Positions 12,388-23,265 of a stretch of 64,000 nt of DNA are shown here, piece by piece. The DNA lies in NCBI GenBank assembly GCA_012845835.1, contig JABAKD010000016.1:9376121-9440120 (forward strand), given 5' to 3'. The DNA comes from Undaria pinnatifida. Taxonomy: Eukaryota; Sar; Phaeophyceae; Laminariales; Alariaceae. Positions within the stretch are counted from its first letter, which is position 1. Each line of letters opens with the position of its first letter. The translations under genes and the position numbers were made by a program. The notes under the pieces were generated by a model. The model made no database searches. It saw only the letters and a list, made by a program, of their open reading frames with translations, and was not told the origin of the DNA.

Positions 12388-13433
12388 GTGCTACCGCCGA
12401 AAGGTCACACCCCGACGGCGCAGGAAATTTCGTTCCTTGACAGTGTCGACCCCCGCATTCCGGGAAATGGAGGGACGTCGGCGGTAGGCGTTCCGATCGT
12501 CACACGGGAATACGTGTTGGAGCGAGCGCTGGGGATAGAAAGGGATGCAGGCACGGGTCGCCCAGCGCACAATGTCGCTGACATGCCGGACAGGCAAATA
12601 GTGGCCCTCATTACTGTTGAACCCCTCGGGCCGACGGCAATTTTCCCTTGGAAGGGTTCTGAACACGGGGCTGTCCTCCGAAACATGCAGGAGGGCAGAC
12701 AACGGGACACAGTGGGGATACCAGAAAATCCTCAAGCTGCCGGAAGCGGCAGAGGCTAAACATTTTTTCACGGAGGGGCGTGCGGATGGTGGACTGACAT
12801 TGCTACCTTCCCAGCAAACGCTCAAAGCGCGCCATTCGACAGGGGCGGGAAGGCCAGGGCTTGCGTCGACGGAAGCGAGGAAACTCTGTGTTTCTATCAG
12901 CAGCAGGGGCGGAATCCTACCGGGGATTCTGGCGGACCTTGCCGGCCAGATAGGAGACCGGGTGGGGATGGGGGCTCCCTGAATCGAGCACCACCACCCA
13001 ACCCGGAGAGTCTGCGGGAGGTTCGAGACACGTACGGGGTCACGAAGGACGCGATGGCAGGTATCTTTTTTTTTTTCTTTCTTATCCTCCGGCGGATGGG
13101 GAAAAATAAAGCTTTAGCTCACCACACTTCCACATGGCAGGTATCGTTCCGGAATCTTGGTTGGGACGTGGCCTCGGCACGGGGGGGGACCTGGCCCAAC
13201 CCACCTCGCCAGAAGCCGACATGCCAGCGACTCATGACGCCACTACCACCGACTTACGAAAAACCGAACAGAACTTCGGCAAGCTGGTCAACCGGTGCCG
13301 CCACTCTGCGAACACGTTTTGTCTGAACCAGCTGCCGGAGACGGTACGCCCGCCGGGACCGGACGACCCGCTCGGGGAGAGCTCGACTAAAAGCCTCGCT
13401 AAGGCTCGACAAAAGAGTCTGCAAGGGCAGTAG
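12388..13433 (+). pseudogene. LINE RT thumb/connector region
   Basis: Two or three overlapping frames together look like the region after the RT palm: one starts near 12388, one runs 12617-12982, and another resumes at 13134 after the small insertion. Typical family words are seen, such as STGAGRPGLASTEARK near 12838-12885 and LPETVRPPGPDDPLGESST near 13333-13390. At least one frame change separates the first two blocks. Confidence 0.6.
13066..13133 (-). mobile_element. Short poly(A) retroposon (family P), copy 1
   Basis: 68 bp inserted in the LINE remnant. Read on the minus strand it is a GTGTGGTGAGCTAAAGC-type core, then TTTTTCCCCATCCGCCGGAG, then an A-rich tail. It is flanked by a perfect 12-bp direct repeat ATGGCAGGTATC (13054-13065 and 13134-13145), a target-site duplication. 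It is 5'-truncated relative to the copies at 62701 and 27271. The perfect duplication and tail argue for recent retroposition by a LINE machinery. Confidence 0.85.
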
Positions 13434-13541
13434 GAGCCCCCGCATTCCTTCGGGTGCTGTCAACGGACTCGCTCCGTGTCACCACACCCGTGAGCAGAGT
13501 TTCGTGGGCACTGGGAGGCGTTCATCGGGATTGATGAACAC

Positions 13542-13820
13542 ATGACGGTGAGGCGCCCCTGCTGTGCTGCAGTCGATGTGGACACGCAACACGCACGCAT
13601 CTGTATCAGAGCAGGACAGCAGGTGAACCAGCACCATCCGTATCTCCACGCGATATCCAGCACGCTCAAGCGACTTGGGAACCCTCACCTAGTTGAGCAC
13701 GGCGGGCCCTTGACGGCGGACAGGAACCTGAGGATGGACATCGTCGTCAGGAGAGAAGGAGGGCTTCGATACGTGTCAAACCAAGAGTATCGTGACACAA
13801 ACCCATCCTACTCGATGTAA
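13542..13820 (+). pseudogene. C-terminal segment of the LINE protein
   Basis: An open frame of 92 codons ends at 13820. The middle carries LTADRNLRMDIVVRREGG followed by an Asn-Gln-Glu-Tyr-Arg-Asp motif, a pattern that recurs at the C-terminus of this RT family and resembles a restriction-like or accessory domain. It is separated from the preceding block by a frame change. The frame ends soon after the motif, so the distal part of the domain is missing. Confidence 0.5.
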
Positions 13821-13859
13821 TCCACGCCCACGCACATAGGGAATCCTCATTTATAATTG

Positions 13860-14540
13860 AGTCCCATCTCCGACGAAATAAAATCCGCGAAATCCATGCT
13901 AACAACTTTCAACCGCAAACATTGTTCACTGATCATTACACACCCCTATCTCAAACACCAAAACCAAAACCGCACCTGCCGTGCCTCTTAAGGCCGGGTG
14001 CAAATCAACCCCGCCTTCCCCCCGTACACGCACACACCTTCTCCCAACTCTCGGTTAAAATTGTTTTATACACAGAGCGAAAAACAAAAACGGGTCAAAT
14101 ATAAATCAACCCTCGGTCGGGTGGTAGACGCAACAGACAACACGCCGCGGGAACCACCGCCTCTAACCCCCCACCCCCACGACAGCAGTGCGCCACCCCC
14201 GGCCAGGCTCAATCGGGTACACTACGCAAACACTGACATGCGAGAGGGGTGGGGGAGGGGCTCGCCCTTAGGTGATACTAATGAATTCACTAAAACTACA
14301 AACGCAAAATTACAGCCATCGGGCGCATCGGCACGACGCGATTCGAACGAAAACACAAAATGTAAAAAAAATACAAAAAAATCGATGCATCCCCTCAGCC
14401 TTAGTTTATCTCGTCAACCAACCGAAGAAGGCGGGGTGGGGCGGGGACAGGCGGGCGGGCGGGCGGGCAGGAAGGTACACGTCATTCCGCGCCACCAATC
14501 ACATCCACCGCTTTCGCATGAGACGTCAGCCGCAAAACTA
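13860..14540. other. Non-coding spacer
   Basis: CA-rich and C-rich plus-strand sequence. A short GGGC array lies at about 14448-14470. No splice-consistent exon was recognised. The long plus-strand frame at 13998-14741 is driven by low-complexity sequence and by the start of the minisatellite. Confidence 0.5.
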
Positions 14541-15760
14541 ATAGAACCAATCGCCTTCGTCCGAGGCGTCACCAGCAACCAATCAAATCAAATGCCTTCG
14601 CATAAGGCGCCACCGGTAACCAATCAAATCAAACCAATCACCCTCATCCGAGGTGTCACCCACAACCAATCGCACAAATCGCCTTCCTCTGGGGGGTCGC
14701 CTCTACACCGATCAACTGAACTGCTTTCCTCTGAGGGGTGACCCGTAGCCAATCATACCAATCGCCTTCGTTCGAAGGGTCACCCGCAACCAACCAAATC
14801 AAATAAATTCCACCGTCTTCGTCTGAGCGATTCGTCTGCGTAGTCACCGGTCACCAATCAAACCACTCGTCTCCATCTGACGGGTCACCCGTAACCAACC
14901 AACTCAAGCGCCTTCGTCCGAGAGACCACCACTAGTAAATCACAAGAGATAGTCGTCATCGTTTGCAGGGTTTGAGGGGTTTGTCTAATCGTCCACCCGT
15001 AACCAATCAAATCAATCGCCTCATTCTGAGGGGTTACTCGTAACCAATCAAATCAATCACGTTCGCCTGAGGCATCACGCCTAGCCAATCGAATAAATAA
15101 TCGCCTTCGTCTGAGGGGTTACCTGTAAGCAACCGATCCCATCAATCGCTCCGTCTGACGCATCGCCCCTAACAAATCAAATCAACCGTCTTCGTCCGAG
15201 GGGATCGTCTGAAAGGCCAGTCGTAGCCAATCAAACCTTCTGCCTTTGTCTGAGGCGTCACCCAAACCAATTCAATCAAATCACTTCCACCGTCTTCGTC
15301 TGAGGGGTTCGTCGAAGAGGTCGCCCGTACCCAACCAAATCAATCGCCTTCGTCTGAGGGGTCACCAGTGGCCAATGAAATCAATCGCCTTCGCCTGAGG
15401 CGTCACCCGCAACCACTCAAGCCAATCACCTTTGTCTGAGTCTTCATCTGTAACCAATAAAATCAAATCAATTCCACCGCATTGGTCTTAGGGGTTCGTC
15501 GGAGGGATCACCCGTAACCAATTCAATTAATCTGCTTTGTCTGACGGGTCGTGCGTAGCCAATCAAATCAATCGCCTTCGTCTGAGGAAGGGTCGCCCGT
15601 ATGGTAGCCGAATAAATCGATTCCCTTCGTCTGAGGGGTAACCCGTAACCAATCAAATCAATCGCCTTCGTCTGAGGCGTCATCCGTAATCAGTCAAATA
15701 AAAAAAAAAAAATCAACAAGATTCCACCGCCTAGGTCTGAGGTGTCGCCCTTTTCTCGGC
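14540..15760. repeat. 41-bp minisatellite containing CCAAT
   Basis: About 28-30 degenerate tandem units. A typical unit is AATCGCCTTCGTCTGAGGGG followed by TCACCCGTAACCAATCAAAT, giving a period of 41 bp (for example 15343 to 15384), with some longer units near 15290 and 15475. Units diverge by about 10-25 percent, so the array is not young. Each unit carries one CCAAT, the CCAAT-box core. Confidence 0.9.
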
Positions 15761-16715
15761 GGCATTTTTCTTCGACCTTGTGAGTAAAAACAAATCACAC
15801 CCTAAACCACAAAAAACAGCAACAACAGCAGCAAAAACGGCAACAAAGAATTAAAAAAAATCCAATTAAGAGTCGAGGCACGGGGGGGGCACACGTGTTA
15901 CATGGGTAGGGCGAGATGAGACAGCGGATGGAAAAATGATCTCCTCTTCCTCTTCCTCCTCTTCCCCCTGCTTTTCCTCTTCTTTCTCTTTCTCTTCCTA
16001 TTCCTCCTTTTATTCCCCCTCTTGTTCTTTTTCTGAACAGCTTCCTTCCATCACAGCTTCTCCAGTGCCGCTAACTCCGACGGCTACCAGTGGTCAACAG
16101 GGGGTATCCTGGGTACATCCTCGGGTTTCCTATTTGGATGTACCATGGATCGTATGGATATGGGTCACAAGGGCATGGATCCTATGACGGGTAAGGGACA
16201 AACCAGCTTGATCGCGCACAGCCATCACAAACTGCAATTGCGTCCAAGGATATGCTTCGTAAGGCATTTCTACCCCCTCGCGTACATACATACCCAAGTA
16301 CCGTAAGTACAACACGCCACGTAACACACCCCCTGAGATAAATATATTTGACTTATGCTCTCGAAAACAAGCGAGGCCGGCACAAACACGCGCACGCAAT
16401 TCCAAAAGGGGATTGGGGACGGGAGCGGGTACCCAGCCTGGCCGTCTAGTTTGTACTCGGGTAGGTACCCCGGTACCTCTTTCCGGGTACCCCCAGAGCA
16501 TATACCATACTCAACAAACCCTTGGAAACCCTTCCACTACTGCAAAACTTTTTCCACACTGATCTCTTCAGTAATTTATCACCGAAAAACGTGCGCGCAC
16601 CTCAGTTCTAAAGTGGTATGTCAACAACACACCTCTTCTGCTTCAGAAAATCGGCTAACGTACAAGCAGTTTCTCTCCAAAAAGCGCACGTGCAGTACTT
16701 CTAAAGGGGATCATA
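15760..16715. other. Non-coding; pyrimidine tract and GGTACC-rich stretch
   Basis: A/CAA-rich sequence to 15900, a TC-rich tract at 15940-16040, and a stretch with repeated GGGTACC/GGTACCC words at 16420-16500. It lies just 3' of the minus-strand transporter gene, so part of it is presumably that gene's 3' untranslated region. No poly(A) signal could be fixed. Confidence 0.5.
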
Positions 16716-19700
16716 TCACTTTCGTTTCAGATAGCCTTCCCCTGTCCGCTCAACCCCGGTCCCCTCCCCACCCCCCCCCTCCCCGCATGTCGCTGTCGGC
16801 CCTACCCCTCGGACAGACAGCGCCAGGGACACATATGCAGCCGCGCAGGCGCAGCTGATGGGAATCCCCCTCGCCCCCCACGCATCGAAGAGGTAGCCGG
16901 ATAGGGGTCCGGCAATGGACCTGCCGAACGTTTCCAAGGCTCCTGTTGTTGTGCCGACAGTCCCGTGATACAATACGTTACAGTCCCGTGATACAACGTG
17001 CACGCCAATGGTGGGTCGGTGGAGGGAGAAGGGACGGGGGGGGGGGGAGAAGGGGGGGCGGGGGAGAGACGAGGGAAGGAGAGTGTGGAGGGGAGAAAGC
17101 GTGAGGGAGGAGGAAGGCGAGAGAAGGGATAGCGCTGCCGGGAAGGAAAGAAAGGTAAGCATCGGAGCAGAAATGATCCCACTCTACCAAAAAACCCAAC
17201 GAAAGTGTTGTCAGTGTGTTGTGCCAAATCGGGGGGATGTCCTTCTAAAAGGAGCTACGTAGTTTCGACGAAATTCTCGATCTCGCAGCTGAGGTGTCAG
17301 TTTCACTATTTCGTAAGCTCGCATAAGCACACACCTGACATGCCCATGACAGTGCCGACCAGCTCTGGCGGCGCGTGCTGCGCCACCGCCGCCTTGTTGA
17401 CGGTCTGGAACACGTTGCTGCCCACCCCCGCCATGGTAAGCGCTGCGAGAATCGAAGGAGTGCTTGAGCTAACGCTCGACCACATCATCCATCCCATGGC
17501 CTGCCACCCATTGCGTTGCATAACATCGGTTGATTGGTTGATTGATTGATGATATATGATTGATTGCTTGGGTTGTTGGTTGGTTGGTTGATTGGTCGGT
17601 TGGCTGTTGACGGTTGGGGGTACGCTGAGGGCACGGAAAGGTGACGAGGCGTTTCTGGGGAAGGGGGGAGGGGGGGGGGGTTAGGGTGCGACGGTAGGTG
17701 GTTTTAGGAAAATGAGACAAAAAAAAAAGGCGAGGACTGAGGCCACCCTTCACAGAAATAGCACTAACGGCTGACCATCGCAGGAGAACTGTACCAATGT
17801 TTGTCGTCAAACAACAGCAACGACAACGGCCAAGACGACTATATCAAGACAAATAAAAAACGTCAACACCAAAATCAAAACCAATAACACAAACGTAGGT
17901 GTAGAAAGATCTGAGGAAAAAACCACCACAAAAAAACATAGGAACATCAACACAACAAATAAAACACACAAAAACATCACATACAAAAACCTACCAGGTA
18001 TAAAACAACACACAGTTAAAAAAAAGCACAAACACAAAACAAAAAAGTCAACAACTTATCACACTTCACACTTCACTCACAAGGACTAGGAGCGACACGG
18101 CCATGAGAGGTCTCTCCCCGAACCGTCTCGTCAACGCTCCCACCAAAACCAAGTTCGTCAAGGCCGACACCATGCCCATGAACGACAGCAGCATCCCAAT
18201 CCTTCCCGCCGGAAACTCCAACTCCTTGGTGAGGAAGGGGGCAAACGAGGTGTGGTACAAACTCTCCGCCAGAACAAAAAAAAAGCGATCATGGAAAACC
18301 CACCCCATCTGCTTCCCCCCCGGGCCCCTAAATATAGAAAGCCTCCCTCCTGCCACCGCCGCTGCCGCCGCCGCTGCTGCTGCTCCTGTAGATGATGATA
18401 CCGGTCCCAACCCTTTGCCTCTAGGCGACCCCCCCCCCCCCCGCGCCCGCCCCCGCTCCGCCTGCCCCTGATTCCCCCCCCCCACCCGCTCCCAGCTTTG
18501 TCCTTCCGCGAGCGGAGGCCGTGGACATCGATGTCGTGTTTTTTCTTGGAGGAGTAAGGGTGGACGAAGTAGGGCAAGACCCGCCGCCGAGAGCCGCAGC
18601 TCCTGCTGCTGCCACTGCTGCAGTCGCCGCCGCTGCAGAGGTCGACGGAGATGCAGACATGGAAGAAGTAGAAGCAGCGGTGGTTAGCGTAGCAGAACTT
18701 ACCGTCTTCGACCTCCCATTTTCAGCCGCCAACAGCAAGCTCGATTTCGTTCTGGTCATTCTAAGCCCCGGCGAAGACATAGGCGCGCCACCCGCTCCCC
18801 CACCCTCACCGCCAGCAGCGGCAGCAGCAGCAGCAGCAGCCGCAGCAGACGCAGCAACAGCAACCGCACTAGACGAGCAAGACGTGGGAGCATCCCCACC
18901 CCCGGTCCCCGAAACACCTCCCGCAGCTTTCATGGTGCCGTTTTTACCGCCAACCCCAACCCCATTGCCACCCGGGTCACCTATTAACTTTGTGTTCGAG
19001 CCCCTCCTTCCAGGCTTGAGCGTTTTCGACGACGATTCGGGTACGTACTGGAGTGCGAGGTACAGCAGCATGCACTCCAGGGAGGCGATGACGAAAGGGA
19101 ACCGAATGTCCAAGTCCGCAGCGAAGCCTCCCAGAGGGGGTCCTAGCGTAAAGGCCACGCCAAAAGCAGCCCCGAGCATCCCCTAAGCAGACAAAAAAAA
19201 AGGGACGCGAACGGGGGGGGGGGGGGGGGGTGTAGACGGGCGTTGGAAAGGGGGGCGGGGGAGAGGGGACGGGGGTGGGCGGGGATGGGGGGGTGGGGGG
19301 GGGTGGCGGTAGCCGCCGGGGAGGGGGGGGGCGCAGTTTGTTTTTACGATACCCAGCAGCTATCGATAGACATGACAGCGGCTGTTTTGCTGTTCGATTT
19401 CGCGGCAGGGAGGTAAACATTTAGCCACGGCAGCCGCTTGTTTTAGCTGTCCGTTTTCGGGGTGGGGAGGACAGGGTATCCATCACCCATCTTCCAATTC
19501 ACCACCCAACCAACGAGGAAACGGCAAGACAAGACAAGAAAATAAAAGACAAGACACAAAACGACAAGACAAGGCAAGACAGGTATAAGAGGGGACGGAC
19601 AGATACGCTCATGTCTCACCAGGTTTCTGGACCGTTCCGCGCTCCCCTGGCTGACGTCGACGATGTACGCCTGGCTGATGGGGATGGAGCACTTCAGCAT

Positions 19701-22700
19701 CCCAGGAAGGGTCCTGACGGACCGACAAACGGACCGAGGCCGAGTGGTAGGTCGCAATTCGCTAACATAATCAAAACATCAGCGGCTTAGTTGCTGAGCG
19801 AGAAGGCTGCACACCCAAACAAAACCAACAGCAACAACACCGACAGTAACAACAACACCACACCAACCCCAACACCAACACCAACGTAGGGTAGGGTAGG
19901 ATAGGGTTGGGTAGGGTAGGGTAGGGCAGGGTAGGGTAGGGTAGGGTAGGGTAGGGTAGGGTAGGGTAGGGTAGGGTAGGGTAGGGTAGGGTAGGGTAGG
20001 GTAGGGTAGGGTAGGGTAGGGTAGGGTAAGGCAGGGTAGGGTAGGGTAGGGTAGAGTAGAGTAGGGTAGGGTAGGGTAGGATAGGGTAGGGTAGGGTAGG
20101 GTAGGGTAGGGTAGGGTAGGGTAGGGTGGGGTAGGGTAGGGTAGGGTAGAATAGGGTAAGGCAAGGTAGTCCTGCCTGCGGGCGGCGAGGTCTGAACCCC
20201 GTCACGCTGAGGTCAAACCGCCGGTGCGCAGCAGCAGCAGCGGGGTTAACGAACCCTTTCACCACTGCAGAAGAAATATCACACAATGTACAACTATTTC
20301 GTCCCAAAAAAACGCGGGTACCGCTCCGCAGGGCTTAAGCCGGTACGGTGACCAGCCACAATACCTCTTTCCGTCGTGTGAAACTACTCGACTGCAACAG
20401 GCACGAGCGGCGCTCCAAGCATCGCGCGTTACCACTGCAGAAATCATCCCACACGAATTCCAATTACTCTGTCCGCAATAACGTGTGTGCAGCTCTAAAA
20501 GGGCTAATCCAGGGTACGATAGCGCATCAAACTAATTTTGTGGTGCGAAATCGTTCGACTACAGCAGCAACGGGCGGCACTCCAAGCCCCCCGCACGTTC
20601 CGCTAAAAGTACGCAGAGAGTGTGGCACCGCGCCGCGCGGTGCGGCGTGTGAACCAAACCTGGAGGCGATGAAGGACCACCTCCCCGTGGCATTCAGAGA
20701 GCCCAGCGCTCCGAGCAGAGAGCCGAGGCAAGATATCTTGAGCATGGTCACGCGACCCACGGAGTCACTCACCCTACCGAGCATCTTCGACAACAACAGC
20801 AGCACGAACAAGAAAAGGTACGAACAAGAAAATGTACGAACAAAAAAGGTACAAATAAGAAACCAATATCAAGAAGAAGGAGTCAGTTACCCTACCGAGC
20901 ATCTCCGACAACAAGAGCAAGAGCACGAACAAGAAAAGGTACGAACAAGAAAAGGTACGAACAAGAAAAGGTACGAACAAGAAAAGGTACGAACAAGAAC
21001 AAGAACAAGAGCAAGAGCGAGAGTAAATAACAAGAAATGGCATGAACAAGAACAAGAAAAGGTACGAACAAGAACACGTACTAAAAGAAAAACAAAACGG
21101 CGAAAAACAAGACGAGATCAAAGATCGAACACAAGAACAAGAACAAAAACTAGAGGAGAACCAAACCTGCGGAAAACAGGAAGACGGCCCACACCACAAG
21201 CGCGTTGGAAGAAACCACGAGGGCGACGTATGTAGGTATAATAGTAAATGGCCAGGGGAAACATCTCGTGATGAACATGGCATGAGAGGAGATAGTGTGG
21301 ACTATCAATCATATTATCGGCGCCGGGTCAAGTCGCTTCCATTGGTTGCGAATCCAGTACATCGCCGACCCCCCACATACCCGGCGCCTGCATATGTGTC
21401 GAACCCCCTCAACTACACCCCTATATTCACAGCAACTCCTGACCGAAAACGTCATATATACCTGGTACCTGGTATATCGCAACTTTCATTATAAACCAGT
21501 CCCTCCTAAAAGCCAAGCCTTACCGGAGCGACGAAGGAGTTGATAACGCCGCAGACTGACACCACCCGCCTACCCCTCTCATCTGACCGCCACGCGCGCA
21601 ACGTCAATGTCGAAACCCCCATACAAAAAACCCCATACACATAGAATCTCCTCACCGAAACTCCTATACACATCGAAACCCTGATCTACATAGAACCACT
21701 TACTCCGATGTGGGGGACTCCAGAGGTCGCCCTCGGCATATTCTCCCACCTCTCAGCCATCCTCAGCTCTTAATTGTCGACGGAAAAAATGATTTTTTCG
21801 GGCGGATCCATGACGGTTTCTTTCTTTTTTCCTTTTCTTCCTTTTTTTGTTTCGCTTTGGAACCTTTCTGTGGTTATTTTGCGCACAGACAGCACGAAGG
21901 CACAAACCAAGCTCCGATAGTCACAGTATCTACGTACCGCAAGGCTGTAAGCACGGCCGAACAACCTGCAATCGGCCCTGCACAAAGCAACAAAGTATAT
22001 ACAGCAGTACGTTCGTGTCGACCAGAGTGCGACAACGCAAGCAGGCAGGCATTAAGAACAAAAGTGTCGCCGAGAGCCACTAGGTATCATACGAGTATTT
22101 CAATTTTTTCTCCTCTGTGTTGTTGCTCTTTGAATACTGCGCTATGAAGCCACCAACAACTAATTTTAATATTTGACATTTTCCAAGTACCGCCGACACT
22201 CAGCCTTGTGACGGACAGCCGTTTAGGCGTAGCGGACCGCCGTTTAGGCGTAACATGCTGTTTAAAGAATGGAATATCCTAGAGTGTGACGGACGTGACC
22301 AAGGTCTCTTTGCTGCCACTTCAACCACACATGTTCCACGCTACTACTCTTGAGTGTTTTAATAATTATTGTTATTTTTGCCTCCCGACAATATAGCGTA
22401 GACGTCGTTCCGATGTAAACCAACTACCCTTTCACACACCCTTCCATACACCCCTATATGTATACCCTGATACCTGATGAACTTATAAATCCCTGCGTGC
22501 TTAAACGCCGATCAGGTATACCAGGTACACATCGAAACCCCTTACCGAAATCCCTGCATACATTGAAACCCTTACTGGTACTATGTGCTATTGATTGCAC
22601 ACGATAAAACCGGAGCGACGAGAAAGCTGATGATGCCGTACTACGATACACGCACATCGCCTACCCCCCGTCTGACCGCCCCGCCCGCATCGTCTATATC

Positions 22701-22948
22701 GAAACCCAATACATAAACTCCATATACACATGTCTGCCTGGTCCGTCAAAACCAGACGTGCTACGTCCCGGCATAGTAAGGATGCGAGAGTCTTATGGTC
22801 ACACGACCACGGTCACACACAAGATGAGTACACTCTCCATGCACATCGAAACCCCTTACCGAAACCTCGACTATATTACAGTACATCTTGAAAGCCTTAC
22901 CGGTGCGACGAAGAAGCTGATGACGCCGTAGACCGATGCCACCCACCC
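16716..22948 (-). CDS. MFS transporter (Tet/MFSD10-14-like), 5' exon missing
   Basis: Seven minus-strand exons join in phase: 22948-22901, 20784-20660, 19713-19620, 19182-18703, 18308-18081, 17500-17335 and 16942-16716 (stop). They total 1,368 nt, or 455 residues. All introns are GT-AG. The second exon holds the MFS motif A after TM2 (MLGRVSDSVGR). The third carries the TM4 region (ISQAYIVDVS), and the fourth continues GAAFGVAFTLGPPLGG (TM5, motif C-like). A 100-residue Ala/Gly/Ser-rich loop follows TM6 as the central cytoplasmic loop; then FFFVLAESLYHTSFAPF and later helices. The C-terminal exon repeats the GPLSGYLFD half of the fold. Family knowledge: 12-helix proton-coupled exporters at plasma or organelle membrane; substrate unknown. 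TM1 and the start codon lie in an upstream exon I could not find. The last 35 residues are low-complexity. Confidence 0.85.
17000..17150. repeat. Purine-rich intronic tract
   Basis: A GGGAGAAGG-type purine tract in the last intron of the transporter. It reads as a long pyrimidine tract on the transcript strand ahead of the final acceptor at 16943. Two copies of CAGTCCCGTGATACAA occur just upstream at about 16962 and 16980. Confidence 0.6.
19886..20168 (+). repeat. TAGGG (CCCTA) pentanucleotide array
   Basis: About 55 units of TAGGG with occasional variants (AGGGC, AGAGT, GGGGT) fill about 280 bp of a transporter intron. It is close to, but distinct from, the TTAGGG telomere repeat. The G-rich strand is the plus strand and the transcript would carry CCCTA repeats. 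Confidence 0.9.
20240..20640. repeat. Degenerate tandem repeat in transporter intron
   Basis: Two or three diverged copies of a unit of about 150-165 bp. Shared words include GGGCTTAAGCC/GGGCTAATCC, CGACTGCAACAG/CGACTACAGCAG and GGCGCTCCAAGC/GGCACTCCAAGC, at 20330-20430 and 20505-20590. A related piece (CCACTGCAGAA) starts at 20262. Old and non-coding. Confidence 0.55.
20805..21115. repeat. 16-bp minisatellite plus partial exon duplication
   Basis: Tandem copies of ACGAACAAGAAAAGGT and variants lie in the transporter intron upstream of the motif A exon. Within it, at about 20889-20915, a second copy of that exon's first ~20 coding bases and its acceptor appears, so the duplication unit once included the intron/exon border. 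On the minus strand this is a pyrimidine-rich tract, which could act as a run of decoy polypyrimidine tracts and acceptors. Confidence 0.8.
21524..21571 (-). pseudogene. Extra copy of the 48-bp transporter exon (copy 1)
   Basis: Homologous to the exon at 22901-22948. It can be read as residues ending CGVINSFVAP followed by an intact donor GTAAGG, but its acceptor side is altered, so no AG falls at the position giving a 48-nt phase 0 exon. About 80 bases of flanking intron on the right are also shared with copy 2, so a unit larger than the exon was duplicated. Confidence 0.65.
22611..22660 (-). pseudogene. Extra copy of the 48-bp transporter exon (copy 2)
   Basis: A second extra copy, recognisable from YGIISFLVAP at its end. 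An in-frame stop lies just before that segment and the donor is GTTTTA rather than GTAAGG. It is therefore probably a dead copy of the exon at 22901-22948. Confidence 0.6.
22735..22812 (+). repeat. Repeat family Q, partial copy
   Basis: About 75 bases similar to 46565-46645 and, inverted, to 41725-41795. Shared words include TCTGCCTGGTC, ACGTGCT and GTCCCGGCAT. It lacks the left part of the 125-bp unit seen at the other two sites. Confidence 0.6.
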
Positions 22949-22989
22949 CTGCCATCGCAGGTCCATCCCGTGGCTTTCAAACGCAGCCG

Positions 22990-23023
22990 ACATCGACGGA
23001 ATCTGAACGCGCCAGGAAAAAAA

Positions 23024-23060
<37 letters not shown>

Positions 23061-23165
23061 CGATTTAACCTCTTAGACTCGAGAGAGAAACAAGTTTGAA
23101 GAAAAAAAAAAAACTAACCAATGCTCGTACAGAAGACGGAACCTATTTTTTTCTGCAGCTCTTCA
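22990..23165. other. Simple-sequence stretch upstream of the transporter
   Basis: A CAG trinucleotide run at about 23021-23058 and A-runs. On the minus strand these give a pyrimidine-rich stretch upstream of the acceptor used at 22949. No first exon with a start codon and TM1 was recognised here. Confidence 0.5.
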
Positions 23166-23265
23166 CCTTAACCCCTTTGCAATCGGAAACCCGTTTTCGG
23201 GAACTAAATACTTGATACTAGTATATGAAGGGGTATAGGGGCTCCAAAAGGGGTCAAGAGTCGTC

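Larger units (their letters stand above)
11060..13860 (+). mobile_element. Non-LTR (LINE-type) retrotransposon, decayed
   Basis: A plus-strand reverse transcriptase gene is spread over all three frames. The finger/palm part is clear at about 11875-12160, with the RT motif A region read as DCSNAFDAV and motif B region ending DPMGPAMFCLALRPGLKR. The downstream thumb/connector region (12360-12990, 13134-13433) and a C-terminal part with ADRNLRMDIVVRR (13690-13760) follow in the order known for a LINE-like RT family common in algae and oomycetes. Frame changes are needed between these blocks and within 11060-11830. The catalytic YxDD box is not intact: the expected place near 12175 reads FAYMGAS. 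About 110 AT-rich bases at 12240-12350 look inserted. A short retroposon interrupts it at 13066. The element cannot be active. Confidence 0.75.

Noticed and set aside
18521-19186. A 221-codon plus-strand frame rich in Ala and Pro
   Set aside because: It is the antisense shadow of transporter exon 19182-18703, which has the coherent transmembrane protein.
19771-20307. Long minus-strand frame of Pro-Tyr-Pro-Thr-Leu repeats
   Set aside because: It is only the translation of the TAGGG array; all frames are open because the period is 5 and the unit lacks stops on that strand.
21164-21238. An extra transporter exon (minus strand, TYVALVVSSNALVVWAVFLF)
   Set aside because: It looks like a helix and ends at a donor, but its phase 1 end does not fit the phase 0 exon at 20784, while the exon at 22901 joins exactly.
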